57,749 nucleotides of DNA from the NCBI GenBank assembly GCA_900555715.1, contig USMC01000014.1:1-57749 (forward strand), read 5' to 3'. The translations under genes were made by a program, and so were the position numbers. Below, piece after piece: positions 35,443-44,161 of the stretch (positions are counted from its first letter, which is position 1; every line of letters begins with the position of its first letter). The notes under the pieces were generated by a model that worked only from the letters and a program-made list of their open reading frames with translations, was not told the DNA's origin and did no database searches. The stretch comes from an uncultured Porphyromonadaceae bacterium (GTDB taxonomy: Bacteria > Bacteroidota > Bacteroidia > Bacteroidales > Muribaculaceae).

Positions 35443-36939
35443 TTATTTGCCGCCGTATGCTTTATCCACTAAGCGCAGGGTTTCCACGGTGGTGTCGGTG
35501 GTGATGTAGTCGAAACCGTTGTTGATGGATTCTATGATGCCTTTTTCTGTGCCTATCGTCCAGATGTTAGTCGCCATGCCGAGTTTGCGGGCACGGTCGA
35601 TATAGTCGGGGTTCTGATTCCAGACGTCGTAGCTGTAGTCGAGACCTGTGCATCCGTTTTCGCGAGCCTGCTCAGGTGTCCATTTCTGTCCCCAGAGGAA
35701 CTGGACGGGACGGTCGGTGAGCTTGGAGAGCTCGCGGCATACGTTCTGCGAGAACGATATGAACACCGTGCGGTCGAGCACGCCGTGTTTCTTGACAAGT
35801 TTAAGGCATTTTTTCACGCATTCGTTTTCTTTTTCCGGCGTCTCATGGCATTTTATTTCGAGAACGAGCCCTATTTTCAGCTTTTTAGCCGCTTTGAGAA
35901 ATTCGTCGAGCGTGGGCACGTTCTCGCCGTTTTCGAGCTTCTGCGCTCTGATGATTTTGGATGGTGTCTTCTGCACGGAATATCCGTTGATGACTCCGTC
36001 GTGGTTAAGCACGATCTTGCCGTCAGAAGTCATCCATACGTCGAATTCTGAGGCGTCGGCGCCTATAGAGTCGGCTTTTACAAGTGCCGCGATGGAGTTC
36101 TGTGCCGAACCGGGAGTATGCCAGAAGCCTCGGTGAGCGACTACCTTAGGTCGTGCGGCTCCTTCCGGCGGGCATAGCACCGTCTGTTTGCGCAGCTTCA
36201 TCGCCTGCACGGGTTCGTTGGTGGTGATATAGTCGAATCCGCTTCTGAGAGCATCCACGATGCGTTTTTCGTCGTCGATGGTCCAGATGTTAGTCAGCAT
36301 TCCGCTGTTACGGCAGTCTTTGAAATATCCGGGATTGCTTTCCCAGGCGACATAGCTGAAATCGCAGCCTGTGCAGCCGAGTTCCTTGGCTTTTTCCGGA
36401 CTGCATTTCTCGCCCCAGAGATGAGAGATGGGGCGGTCGGTGAACTTAGACAGAGCGTTGCATGTGGTGCTGGAGAAGGAAATATACTGTGTCCGGTCGG
36501 AAAGCCCGAATTCATTTATCATGTCGACGCAGGCTTTGGCAACCTGCCACTCGCGGTCGGCGGTGGGGTGCCATTTTATTTCGAGCACGAGGTCGATGTC
36601 AAGGTCTTTTGCTACGGTGAGGAACTGCCTCAGTGTGGGCACGTTTTCGCCGTTTTCCAGCTTCTGCGCGCAGATGACCGTCGACGGCGTGTCAGTTACC
36701 CTGTAGCCGTTTATGGTTTCGTCGTGGTTAAGCACAAGGACGTCATCGGAAGTCATGTATACATCGAATTCCGAGGCGTCAGCACCTATGGAATCGGCTT
36801 TGACGAGCGATGCGATGGAGTTCTGTGCCGAGCCGGGCGTTTTCCAGTAGCCGCGGTGAGCGACAATTTTTGTCGGAGCGGCGCTGAGTGACATAACGCC
36901 TGCGAGGACGGTCAGGGCGGATAGCAGTATTTTTTTCAT
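35443..36939 (-). CDS. Tandem-domain glycerophosphodiester phosphodiesterase
   Basis: 498 residues: signal peptide (LLSALTVLAGVMSLSA) and two complete GDPD domains of about 235 residues that are clearly duplicates. Each holds the catalytic histidines (VAHRGYW / VAHRGFW and LVLNHD / IVLNHD) and metal ligands (SEFDVYMTSD / SEFDVWMTSD and LVLEIKWH / LVLEIKCH). The usual PENT is AQNS in both. They hydrolyse glycerophosphodiesters to glycerol-3-phosphate and an alcohol, here outside the cytoplasm. It lies 37 bases after the ABC permease and 34 before the esterase, in the same long operon-like run. Confidence 0.9.
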   Translation of the reverse strand: MKKILLSALTVLAGVMSLSAAPTKIVAHRGYWKTPGSAQNSIASLVKADSIGADASEFDVYMTSDDVLVLNHDETINGYRVTDTPSTVICAQKLENGENVPTLRQFLTVAKDLDIDLVLEIKWHPTADREWQVAKACVDMINEFGLSDRTQYISFSSTTCNALSKFTDRPISHLWGEKCSPEKAKELGCTGCDFSYVAWESNPGYFKDCRNSGMLTNIWTIDDEKRIVDALRSGFDYITTNEPVQAMKLRKQTVLCPPEGAARPKVVAHRGFWHTPGSAQNSIAALVKADSIGADASEFDVWMTSDGKIVLNHDGVINGYSVQKTPSKIIRAQKLENGENVPTLDEFLKAAKKLKIGLVLEIKCHETPEKENECVKKCLKLVKKHGVLDRTVFISFSQNVCRELSKLTDRPVQFLWGQKWTPEQARENGCTGLDYSYDVWNQNPDYIDRARKLGMATNIWTIGTEKGIIESINNGFDYITTDTTVETLRLVDKAYGGK

Positions 36940-36976
36940 TGTTCAGATATATGATTGTGTTGTTGTTTGTTCTTTG

Positions 36977-38179
36977 TCAGCTGCGGAATATTACCAGCAT
37001 CGTGCGGCGTATGGCGGCGAAATTGATTGCGGTGATGATGAGTGTTATGGCTGCGTCAAGTACTATGCACTGCCAGGGAAAGGCAGGGCTGAGCCCCATT
37101 TCATGCAGTGACGGCAGCCATAGCGAGCGGGCATAGACGGTCATTGCAAGCACGGCGATGCCGACACCGCCGTTGATGCTGCCGATGAGCCGGCGGTAGT
37201 AGCTGCCCGTTTCTCCGGGAGAATAGCCGAGCAGCATGAGGTAGCGGAGCTTCTGGCGGCTTTTCTGGAGCAGCAGATGCAGCGACAGAAGGAGAATGAA
37301 GACGGCGAGAACGGTGATGACGACGCCCACGGCGCTGACACCTGTTGTCATAAGTGCGAGGTAGCGTCCGGCGCGGTCGGTCATTTCCTTGTCGCCGGCG
37401 GTTTCCCAGCCTCGTTCGGCGAGGTATTTCTGTATAGCGGGGTCACCCGGAGAATTTGTCTCCACGATAAGCCTTGCCGGCAGCGAGGTCTCGCCGGGGG
37501 AGAATCTGGCGTTCGCCCAGTCCATGAAACTCTGAGGAACGGCAATGGTGTTGAGGCGTTGCGAGAATCCGGCGATGAAACCGTCCATCACAGTCTCTCC
37601 GCCGGGTCCGGAGAGCCGCAGACGGATGGGTAGTGACGAAATCATCTTCTCGCTCAGCTGCGGCAGCCCTTGCGTGGGAGCAAAGCCGAAATTGTAGAGG
37701 GCGAGATAATCTTTAGAGATGATGATGGGCACAGGAGAGCTGTAAGGCTGCGACGGGTCGAAGTTCCAGCCTTTAGGTATTATGTCGAAATAGCTGTCGG
37801 GGATGGATTCGAAGAAAAGATATGTGCCCATGCCGCGTCCGTTCATATTCACCGATGCCATCACACGGAACTGCGACGATGAGAATTCTCCCACGCGTCT
37901 CACCCATGGCTGCGCTTTGAGACCGTCGATTTCTTTTTCTGTAAAGCCGTCGGCTGCTATCGTCATGCCTTCGACCTTTTTAGAAATCACGAGATAATCG
38001 CGCGAGAGCAACTTGTCGTCGTCGGTGTCTCCGCCTGGGGCGACGGCAGGGCGCACGTCGCAGTAGAACTGCACGGCGCACAGGATGATTGCAAGACCTA
38101 CGAAGTTTGCGACAGCGAATCCGGCGATCTGCCATATCGAGATGTTCCGGCGCAGCAGCGTCCACACAGCTGATTTCAT
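36977..38179 (-). CDS. ABC transporter permease, FtsX-like
   Basis: 400 residues from the ATG at 38179; the longer frame upstream is noise within the ATPase gene. One N-terminal transmembrane helix (IAGFAVANFVGLAIILCAVQ), a periplasmic domain of about 230 residues, then three helices near the C-terminus: the MacB/FtsX topology. The conserved cytoplasmic loop RQKLRYLMLLGYSPGE is present. Its start overlaps the stop of the ATPase gene (ATGA). MacB-type systems do not import; they move lipoproteins or transmit force across the envelope, which fits its DUF4836 lipoprotein neighbour. Confidence 0.88.
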   Translation of the reverse strand: MKSAVWTLLRRNISIWQIAGFAVANFVGLAIILCAVQFYCDVRPAVAPGGDTDDDKLLSRDYLVISKKVEGMTIAADGFTEKEIDGLKAQPWVRRVGEFSSSQFRVMASVNMNGRGMGTYLFFESIPDSYFDIIPKGWNFDPSQPYSSPVPIIISKDYLALYNFGFAPTQGLPQLSEKMISSLPIRLRLSGPGGETVMDGFIAGFSQRLNTIAVPQSFMDWANARFSPGETSLPARLIVETNSPGDPAIQKYLAERGWETAGDKEMTDRAGRYLALMTTGVSAVGVVITVLAVFILLLSLHLLLQKSRQKLRYLMLLGYSPGETGSYYRRLIGSINGGVGIAVLAMTVYARSLWLPSLHEMGLSPAFPWQCIVLDAAITLIITAINFAAIRRTMLVIFRS

Positions 38180-38829
38180 AAGGCTATTTCTGTAGGTGAG
38201 TCGAGGAGCAGGGGATTGCCCACGCTCGTCGATATTATGCCGGCTCCGAGGCGCGATGCCTCTTCCTGCACGAGCGCCGCCACGAGGCGGTTGTTGCGCT
38301 CGTCGAGGTGACTCACAGGTTCGTCGAGCAGCAGGAAATCGAAGGGCTGGCAGAGGGCGCGGACTATCGCAACGCGCTGCTGCTGTCCGACGCTCATGCG
38401 TCCGCAAGGATAGTCGGCGCGGTCGGCGATACCGAGGATGCCGAGCATCTCGACGATGCGGGTACGGCTCTGGTAGCCTGTGAGACGGTTCTTGATGTCA
38501 ATGTTTTCGAGGGCGGTAAGCTCGGGGAACAACCGCAGCTCCTGCGGAAGGAGGGCGATGTGCTGCCGGCGTATCCGGCACCAGTCTGCGATGCCGAAGG
38601 TGCGTATGTCCTTGCCGTCGAAGAGGATGCTGCCGTCGTAGTCGCTCCGGTTACCGTAGATGAAGCTCAGAAGCGACGATTTTCCATGACCGCTTTCGGC
38701 GGCGATACACACACGGCAGCCGCGCCCGAACGTCAGTTCAGACCTCCAGACCTGCGAACCGCAGGGTTCGCTTGAGCGGAACACCTGCGGTAGCACGTCT
38801 GTAAGAGATATTTTGTTCAGTTTATTCAA
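38176..38829 (-). CDS. ABC transporter ATPase with altered H-loop
   Basis: 217 residues. Walker A AAESGHGKSS (44-52), Q-loop LLPQE, signature MSVGQQQRV in place of LSGGQ, Walker B FLLLDEP (165-171) and D-loop SHLD are visible. The H-loop histidine expected in THD is missing: the sequence is STSVGNP near residue 202. The N-terminus is also odd in lacking the usual opening strand motif. The protein should still bind ATP but may hydrolyse slowly. It overlaps the DUF4836 gene end by eight bases and the permease start by four. Confidence 0.9.
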   Translation of the reverse strand: MNKLNKISLTDVLPQVFRSSEPCGSQVWRSELTFGRGCRVCIAAESGHGKSSLLSFIYGNRSDYDGSILFDGKDIRTFGIADWCRIRRQHIALLPQELRLFPELTALENIDIKNRLTGYQSRTRIVEMLGILGIADRADYPCGRMSVGQQQRVAIVRALCQPFDFLLLDEPVSHLDERNNRLVAALVQEEASRLGAGIISTSVGNPLLLDSPTEIAL

Positions 38830-40336
38830 CGCTTTCGGCTGTTACGAGCGTTCTGATGATTCGTTCGATGAGTCCGTTTCCTTTGCCGCCCTTGAATTCG
38901 AGTTCGCCGTCGACGGCGTTTGTCGAGTTCATGTAGCCGGACAATGAAAATTCGTAATCTTCAATATGGAAATCGCTCAGGCTAAGGCTCTTGTTGTCGA
39001 TGGCGACGCCTATGCCGCTGTACCAGTCGCCCCATGCGAAGCTGTCGACTGTAGAATTGTCAAGACCGTCAGTTGCAATCGGACGTGTCGATACGACGAG
39101 AGTTCCGTCTTCTGCCTTGAGATAGACGCCGAATTCGCCGAGACTGATGCTGAAGTCGGTGTCGCTGCCTGTTGCCGGAACTCCGAAGCCGGAGGCGAGA
39201 GTTTTAAGCTGGCGCAGTGTCGAACTTGCCTTGTCGTCTTTCATTTCTACGAGTATTGTCATCGAGAAATATTTGAGAGGGTTGCGGTTGACGTCGCGGA
39301 GGTTCTTGGCAAATTCAAGACCGTTGATCGGACCGGCGGAGAAAGCTACGGTGCCGTCGATTGCCGAGATATAAGGCTCGATAGCGGTAAGAATCATACG
39401 CTCCTGAGTACCGGGCATCAGCGAGGAATAAAATTCGAAGAATTTGTCCCATGGTACATCTTTTATGCTCGCTGCGGCTACAAACACTTCGTTTTCGCCG
39501 ATGAAGCGGAGAGCTTTTTTGCTGATTTTTGTGGGTTTCACACGAAGGTCTTCCGGACCGAGCTCGTACATGTTGAGGGCTTTGCCGTCGCTGTCGAGAA
39601 CTTCAAGATGTCCTTTGACGGCATCTGTGGAGAGGTCGGCGTAGCCGGCGAATGTGGATTTGAAGTAGGCTTCCGGAAGGTTGAGCGCACGGAGCTGGCG
39701 GAATTCGGGGCTGTTGAGAATTTCCTCAGGCATTCTTGCAACGAACGCCGCTGTGTGTCCCGTGAGATTTTTTCCTTTGCTGGAAGATGCGATGCTTTCT
39801 TCTTTTGCCTGAGCCAGCATTGCGTCGACGGTGTCGAAGGCGTCGAAGTCTTCATCGTCGTAGTCGCAGGATAGCACTACTGCATAATTGTCGGCGATGA
39901 CGATGTAGTCGTTGTATTTGGAATAGAGATGGTAGTCGGAGTTTTCGCCGAAGTCTTCATATCCTTTGTCTGTAAGCAGACCTACGAAGGCGTCTTTGTC
40001 TTTGAGCCCGAAAAGAATAGCGGGTCTGCCGCTTTCGAAGTTGACGGTTATGACAATCTGGCTGAGATCAACGGCGCCTGCGTTGTCGAGTATGGCAGCG
40101 TTTCTCTCCATGTCGTGCGGTGAGACAAATTTCTGAATGTATTCAGGCAGTACGATTTTGTTGCCGTCGGTGGCGATATCGGCACTTTTGAGGATAGCAT
40201 CTGCGTCTATCACGGCTACTACGTCGGTGCTCGCAGGCACTTTCTCGAGAAGACTGCCGGAAGGACCGGAGCATGCTGCAAGGGTCAGGACAAGCAGTCC
40301 GGCAACAGCAACGCTGAATTGTTTCAGGATTTTCAT
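38822..40336 (-). CDS. DUF4836 family lipoprotein
   Basis: 504 residues, signal peptide with lipobox LAAC (Cys22), then a long mixed alpha/beta protein with the DUF4836 start PASTDVVAVIDADAILKSAD and later QIVITVNFESGRPAILFGLK. The family is Bacteroidota-specific, usually annotated as hypothetical. Promoter at 40370-40401 gives it the first place in the run DUF4836, ABC ATPase, permease, GDPD, esterase, recF, DUF721, thioesterase. Physical coupling to the ABC pair suggests that it is the extracytoplasmic partner of that transporter. Confidence 0.82.
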   Translation of the reverse strand: MKILKQFSVAVAGLLVLTLAACSGPSGSLLEKVPASTDVVAVIDADAILKSADIATDGNKIVLPEYIQKFVSPHDMERNAAILDNAGAVDLSQIVITVNFESGRPAILFGLKDKDAFVGLLTDKGYEDFGENSDYHLYSKYNDYIVIADNYAVVLSCDYDDEDFDAFDTVDAMLAQAKEESIASSSKGKNLTGHTAAFVARMPEEILNSPEFRQLRALNLPEAYFKSTFAGYADLSTDAVKGHLEVLDSDGKALNMYELGPEDLRVKPTKISKKALRFIGENEVFVAAASIKDVPWDKFFEFYSSLMPGTQERMILTAIEPYISAIDGTVAFSAGPINGLEFAKNLRDVNRNPLKYFSMTILVEMKDDKASSTLRQLKTLASGFGVPATGSDTDFSISLGEFGVYLKAEDGTLVVSTRPIATDGLDNSTVDSFAWGDWYSGIGVAIDNKSLSLSDFHIEDYEFSLSGYMNSTNAVDGELEFKGGKGNGLIERIIRTLVTAESVE

Positions 40337-40369
40337 CTGATGAAATGTGTTAAGTGGTTAAAATATCAG

Positions 40370-40401
40370 CAAATTTAATTCTTTCCCGCGATTCCCGCAA
40401 A
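40370..40401 (-). promoter_or_regulatory. Promoter of the DUF4836-ABC-recF run
   Basis: Minus-strand TTTG (40398-40401), 20-base spacer and TAAATTTG (40370-40377): full match to the Bacteroidetes consensus, leader about 28 bases. It is the only good promoter found on the minus strand between 40400 and 32755. Confidence 0.72.
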
Positions 40402-40690
40402 TTTTGTATGACCTATTTATAACGAAAGTGCGTTACTTCACAGTAACGCACCTCCCTCATAACCAAAATTCAAGTATATTGTGAGTCTAACAAAACGTTA
40501 TCGTTTTCTGTACGAAAAGAAGAAGGCTTTTTTATCTACCTTCTTACACACTGCAAAGTTATAAACAAATTTTGAAAAATTATGTCTTTAAACTTAAAAT
40601 TAAATATTAATAAAAGTTAAAGCACAAAACTTTTTTGAAATTATTGTTTTTAATCACTTTCAGGCAGCATCGGATGTCGGTAATAGCTTG
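40402..40690. other. AT-rich intergenic region with two inverted repeats, 3' of mfd
   Basis: No ORF. It contains a perfect 9-bp inverted repeat GTGCGTTAC (40428-40436) / GTAACGCAC (40443-40451) with a six-base spacer, and a second, AAGAAGG (40520-40526) / CCTTCTT (40539-40545). Read on the minus strand, the direction of mfd, the second is followed by CTTTTCG and the first by TTTCGTTAT, so both are candidate terminators for mfd. The 40545-40660 stretch is extremely AT-rich and otherwise featureless. Confidence 0.5.
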
Positions 40691-43600
40691 TCAGACAGGT
40701 GTTGAGTCAAGAATGGTCTGGAGGATTGCGACAGCTTCGGAGATGCTGCGGACACCTGAGAATGCGAAACTGCGGCGTCCGTTGCGCTCGCGGATGGCGA
40801 CATTCTTCGAATGCGATTGCAGATAGGCGAGCATACGCCCGAACATGGGCGACTGGTAATACGCCTTGTTGCTCTCGTCGACAAAATATGTATACATGGT
40901 GTCCTGCTTGATAGTCACTTTCTCTATGCCCAGCATACGCGCCAGACGGCGCAGGCGCGGCACCTTGAGCAGCTCGCGTGCGCTGTCGGGTATACGTCCG
41001 AAGCGGTCGGTCAGGCGCGCTTCGAAGGCTTTGAGCTCGTCTTCGCGCTCTATGCTGTCGAGTTCCTGGTAGAGGGCTATGCGCTCACTCTCCTGAGGAA
41101 CGTAGCTATAGGGAATGAGAAGTTCGAGATCACTTTCGATGACGCAGTCGGCGACGAAATCGTCGGCCTGGTCGTGATTTTCGGCAGCAAGTTCAGGGAA
41201 TTCCTGCGTGCGTAGCTCGGTGACGGCTTCTTTGAGCACTTTCTGGTAGGTTTCATAGCCGAGGTCGGCGATGAATCCCGACTGTTCGGAGCCGAGAAGG
41301 TTTCCGGCGCCGCGTATGTCGAGATCCTGCATGGCGATATGTATGCCTGAGCCAAGGTCGGCGAAGCTCTCTATTGCCTGCAGACGTCGGCGTGCGTCGG
41401 GAGTCAGAGGTACGCCGGGCGGTACCATGAGATAGCAGAACGCCTTGCGAGAACTTCTGCCGACGCGCCCGCGGAGCTGATGGAGCTCGCTGAGTCCGAA
41501 GTACTGAGCGTTGTTGATGATGATTGTGTTGACGTTGGGCATGTCGATGCCGCTTTCGATGATGGTGGTGGCAAGGAGGATGTCGTAGTCGTGCGCGGTG
41601 AAGTCGTTGATAGCCTTCTCGAGTTTTTCGGGCGGCATCTGTCCGTGGGCTACGAGTGTGCGGGCGTCGGGAACGACACGACGGATCATCGCTTCAAGAT
41701 CGTAGAGACCTTCGATGCGCGGGTTGACGAAGAACACCTGTCCGTTGCGGGCAAGCTCGAAGTTGATGGCTTCGGCAACGAGTTCGTCGCTGAGGGAGTC
41801 GACGGACGTGATGATGGGGTAGCGGTTCGGCGGGGGTGTGGTGATGGTGGAGAGGTCGCGGGCGCCCATCAGGGAGAACTGGAGCGTTCGCGGAATAGGG
41901 GTGGCGCTCATGGTGAGAGTGTCGATGTTCACCTTGAGCTGGCGCAGTTTTTCCTTAACGGCGACGCCGAATTTCTGTTCCTCGTCGATGACGAGCAGCC
42001 CGAGGTCTTTGAACTTTACCGCTTTGCCGATGAGTTTGTGTGTGCCGATGATGATGTCGATTTTCCCTTCGGCGAGATCGGCGAGCACCTGCTTCTCGTC
42101 TTTGGCTGTCCTGGCGCGCGACAGGTAGTCGACGCGTACGGGGAAATCTTTCAGGCGCTCTCTGAAAGTGTTGTAATGTTGATATGCGAGAACTGTCGTG
42201 GGCACGAGCACAGCCACCTGCTTGCCGTCGGTGGCTGCCTTGAAGGCAGCGCGTATGGCGATTTCCGTCTTGCCGAAACCAACATCGCCGCAGATGAGGC
42301 GGTCCATCGGGCGCTCGCTTTCCATGTCGGTCTTCACCGCCTGCGTGGCGGTGAGCTGGTCGGGGGTGTCTTCGTAGATGAAGCTGGCTTCCAGCTCGTT
42401 CTGGAGGTAGGTGTCGGGAGAGAAGGCAAAGCCTTTCTCATTCTTGCGGGCGGAGTAGAGGCGTATGAGGTCACGCGCGATGTCCTTGAGCTTGTCTTTT
42501 GTCTTGCCCTTCATCTTCTCCCACTGTCCGCCGCCTATACGGTTGATTTTAGGAGGAACACCTTCCTTGCCGCGGTACTTGGCAAGCTTGTGGAGTGCGT
42601 GGATGGAGACAAGGAGAATGTCGTTGCCCTGATAGACGAGCTTGATGACTTCCTGCATCTTGCCGTTGATGTTTGTCCGCAGCAGACCGGCGAACTGTCC
42701 TACGCCGTGGTCGATGTGGACGATATAGTCGCCGGGTTCTATCTGTCCGAGCTCGCGCAACGACAGCGCCAGCTTGCCGGAGCGTGCACGGTCGCTTTTG
42801 AGGGTGTACTTGTGGAAACGGTCGAAAATCTGATGGTCGGTGAAGACGCAGATTTTGGTGTCGTGGTCGACGAATCCCTCGTGTATGGTGCATTCGACGC
42901 CTTCGAACTCAATATTCTCCTTGCGTTCGGCGAAGATTTCGTGCAGACGCTCGAACTGCTTAGGATTGTCCGAAAGGATGAGTATGCGGTAGCCGTCGCT
43001 CTGAAATTTGCGGAACGATTCGCCGATGAGGTCAAAATTCTTGTGGAATATACCCTGTGGCGAGCAGGCGAAGTCCATGGCAGGGTTGCTGCGGCGTGCC
43101 TCGTCTGGTTTCTTTGCGGCGGTAAAGCCTATGCGGCGGAACGATTGCAGCCGCCCGGCAAAATGCGACGGATCGACAATGTCGTCGACTGCGTTCTTGT
43201 CGCCTTCTTCTGTAAGGAGCGTGAATGCGGATATTCCTGCTTCGGCGATTTCGCGTATGCGTGAGACGGTGAGCTGTTCGTTGCGCAGGGCGATGAGGCT
43301 GTCAGGGCTGATATAGTCGAGCAGTGATATTTTTCCGCTGCCCTCTGCCATGTTGGCAGTGATTTCTACGTCGTCGAGCTTGCTCTCGGAGAGCTGTGTC
43401 TCAACGTTGAACAGGCGGATAGATTCGATGTCGTCGCCGAAGAAATCGAGACGCACGGGCTGTTCGCGTGAGTAGGAGAATATATCGAATATAGAACCGC
43501 GTATGGCGAACTGTCCGGGCTCGTAGACATAGTCGGTTTCGTTGAATCCGTTTTCTATGAGCCAGTGGCGCACCTGAGCCATCTCGACGGGACGGGCGGT

Positions 43601-44026
43601 GCTCAGCAGAAGAGTGTGGGCGTTGAGCTCTTCTTTCGAGGCGACAGTTTCGGCAAGTGCTTCGGGATATGTGACAAGATAGGAGATGTCGCCAATGGCG
43701 AGGCGTTTGAGCGTCTCGGTACGCAGAATCTGATTGGGGGCGTCGGGCTGGCCGTATTTTATATCCCGCCGGTATCCTGACGGAAGGAATGCTACGGCGT
43801 CCTCGCCTGCCAGGCGGCAGAGGTCGAAATAGATGTAGCCCGCATCGTCGAGGTTCTCGCCTACGACGATAAGCGGCGAGTCTTCGCGGGGCAGCGCGGT
43901 GAGCATCATCGACGCCGACGAGCCTGCCAGTCCGTAGACTTTCGCTCCCGGCTTGCCGCAGAGTGCTTTAAGTGAGCGTCGGCGACCTGCGGTCACTATC
44001 AGTTTGCTGAGTTCTCCTGTTTTCAT
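40691..44026 (-). CDS. mfd: Transcription-repair coupling factor Mfd
   Basis: 1111 residues. UvrB-homology domains at the N-terminus (FDIFSYSREQPVRLDFFG), RNA polymerase-interacting domain (QIEPGDYIVHIDHGVGQFAG), RecG-like translocase with Walker A CGDVGFGKTEIA, DEEQ box VIDEEQKFGV, TMSATPIPRTLQ and TRG motif, and the C-terminal UvrA-binding domain. It removes RNA polymerase stalled at lesions and recruits UvrAB. The length is slightly short of E. coli Mfd (1148). Single-gene unit with its own promoter, divergent from the glycosyltransferase at 44162. Confidence 0.96.
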   Translation of the reverse strand: MKTGELSKLIVTAGRRRSLKALCGKPGAKVYGLAGSSASMMLTALPREDSPLIVVGENLDDAGYIYFDLCRLAGEDAVAFLPSGYRRDIKYGQPDAPNQILRTETLKRLAIGDISYLVTYPEALAETVASKEELNAHTLLLSTARPVEMAQVRHWLIENGFNETDYVYEPGQFAIRGSIFDIFSYSREQPVRLDFFGDDIESIRLFNVETQLSESKLDDVEITANMAEGSGKISLLDYISPDSLIALRNEQLTVSRIREIAEAGISAFTLLTEEGDKNAVDDIVDPSHFAGRLQSFRRIGFTAAKKPDEARRSNPAMDFACSPQGIFHKNFDLIGESFRKFQSDGYRILILSDNPKQFERLHEIFAERKENIEFEGVECTIHEGFVDHDTKICVFTDHQIFDRFHKYTLKSDRARSGKLALSLRELGQIEPGDYIVHIDHGVGQFAGLLRTNINGKMQEVIKLVYQGNDILLVSIHALHKLAKYRGKEGVPPKINRIGGGQWEKMKGKTKDKLKDIARDLIRLYSARKNEKGFAFSPDTYLQNELEASFIYEDTPDQLTATQAVKTDMESERPMDRLICGDVGFGKTEIAIRAAFKAATDGKQVAVLVPTTVLAYQHYNTFRERLKDFPVRVDYLSRARTAKDEKQVLADLAEGKIDIIIGTHKLIGKAVKFKDLGLLVIDEEQKFGVAVKEKLRQLKVNIDTLTMSATPIPRTLQFSLMGARDLSTITTPPPNRYPIITSVDSLSDELVAEAINFELARNGQVFFVNPRIEGLYDLEAMIRRVVPDARTLVAHGQMPPEKLEKAINDFTAHDYDILLATTIIESGIDMPNVNTIIINNAQYFGLSELHQLRGRVGRSSRKAFCYLMVPPGVPLTPDARRRLQAIESFADLGSGIHIAMQDLDIRGAGNLLGSEQSGFIADLGYETYQKVLKEAVTELRTQEFPELAAENHDQADDFVADCVIESDLELLIPYSYVPQESERIALYQELDSIEREDELKAFEARLTDRFGRIPDSARELLKVPRLRRLARMLGIEKVTIKQDTMYTYFVDESNKAYYQSPMFGRMLAYLQSHSKNVAIRERNGRRSFAFSGVRSISEAVAILQTILDSTPV

Positions 44027-44075
44027 ATATACGAATAACAGCGGCGCACTGTCGGCACACCGCTTTTTCAGGCGG

Positions 44076-44107
44076 CAAAATTACTTTAAAAAGTTAAATT
44101 ATACAAA
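44076..44107 (-). promoter_or_regulatory. Promoter of mfd
   Basis: Minus-strand TTTG (44104-44107), 20-base spacer, TAATTTTG (44076-44083). Leader of about 45 bases to the ATG at 44026. Confidence 0.7.
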
Positions 44108-44135
44108 TATCCGCGGCAGAGATTGCAAAATGCTC

Positions 44136-44143
44136 TATTTTTG
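44136..44143 (+). promoter_or_regulatory. -7 element for the LPS-core glycosyltransferase pair
   Basis: TATTTTTG on the plus strand, matching TAnnTTTG, with the ATG at 44162. No convincing TTTG at -33. Divergent from the mfd promoter. Confidence 0.5.
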
Positions 44144-44161
44144 TCGCTCAAAGCAAAGAGT

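Noticed and set aside
36977..38407. Longer permease start at 38407
   Set aside because: The first 76 codons are Arg/Pro-rich and lie inside the ATPase gene; the ATGA overlap at 38176-38179 gives a natural start before the first membrane helix.
41480..43264. Open frame of 594 codons on the plus strand opposite mfd
   Set aside because: It is a shadow of mfd produced by the GC-rich third positions; the product has no motif and mfd is intact on the other strand.
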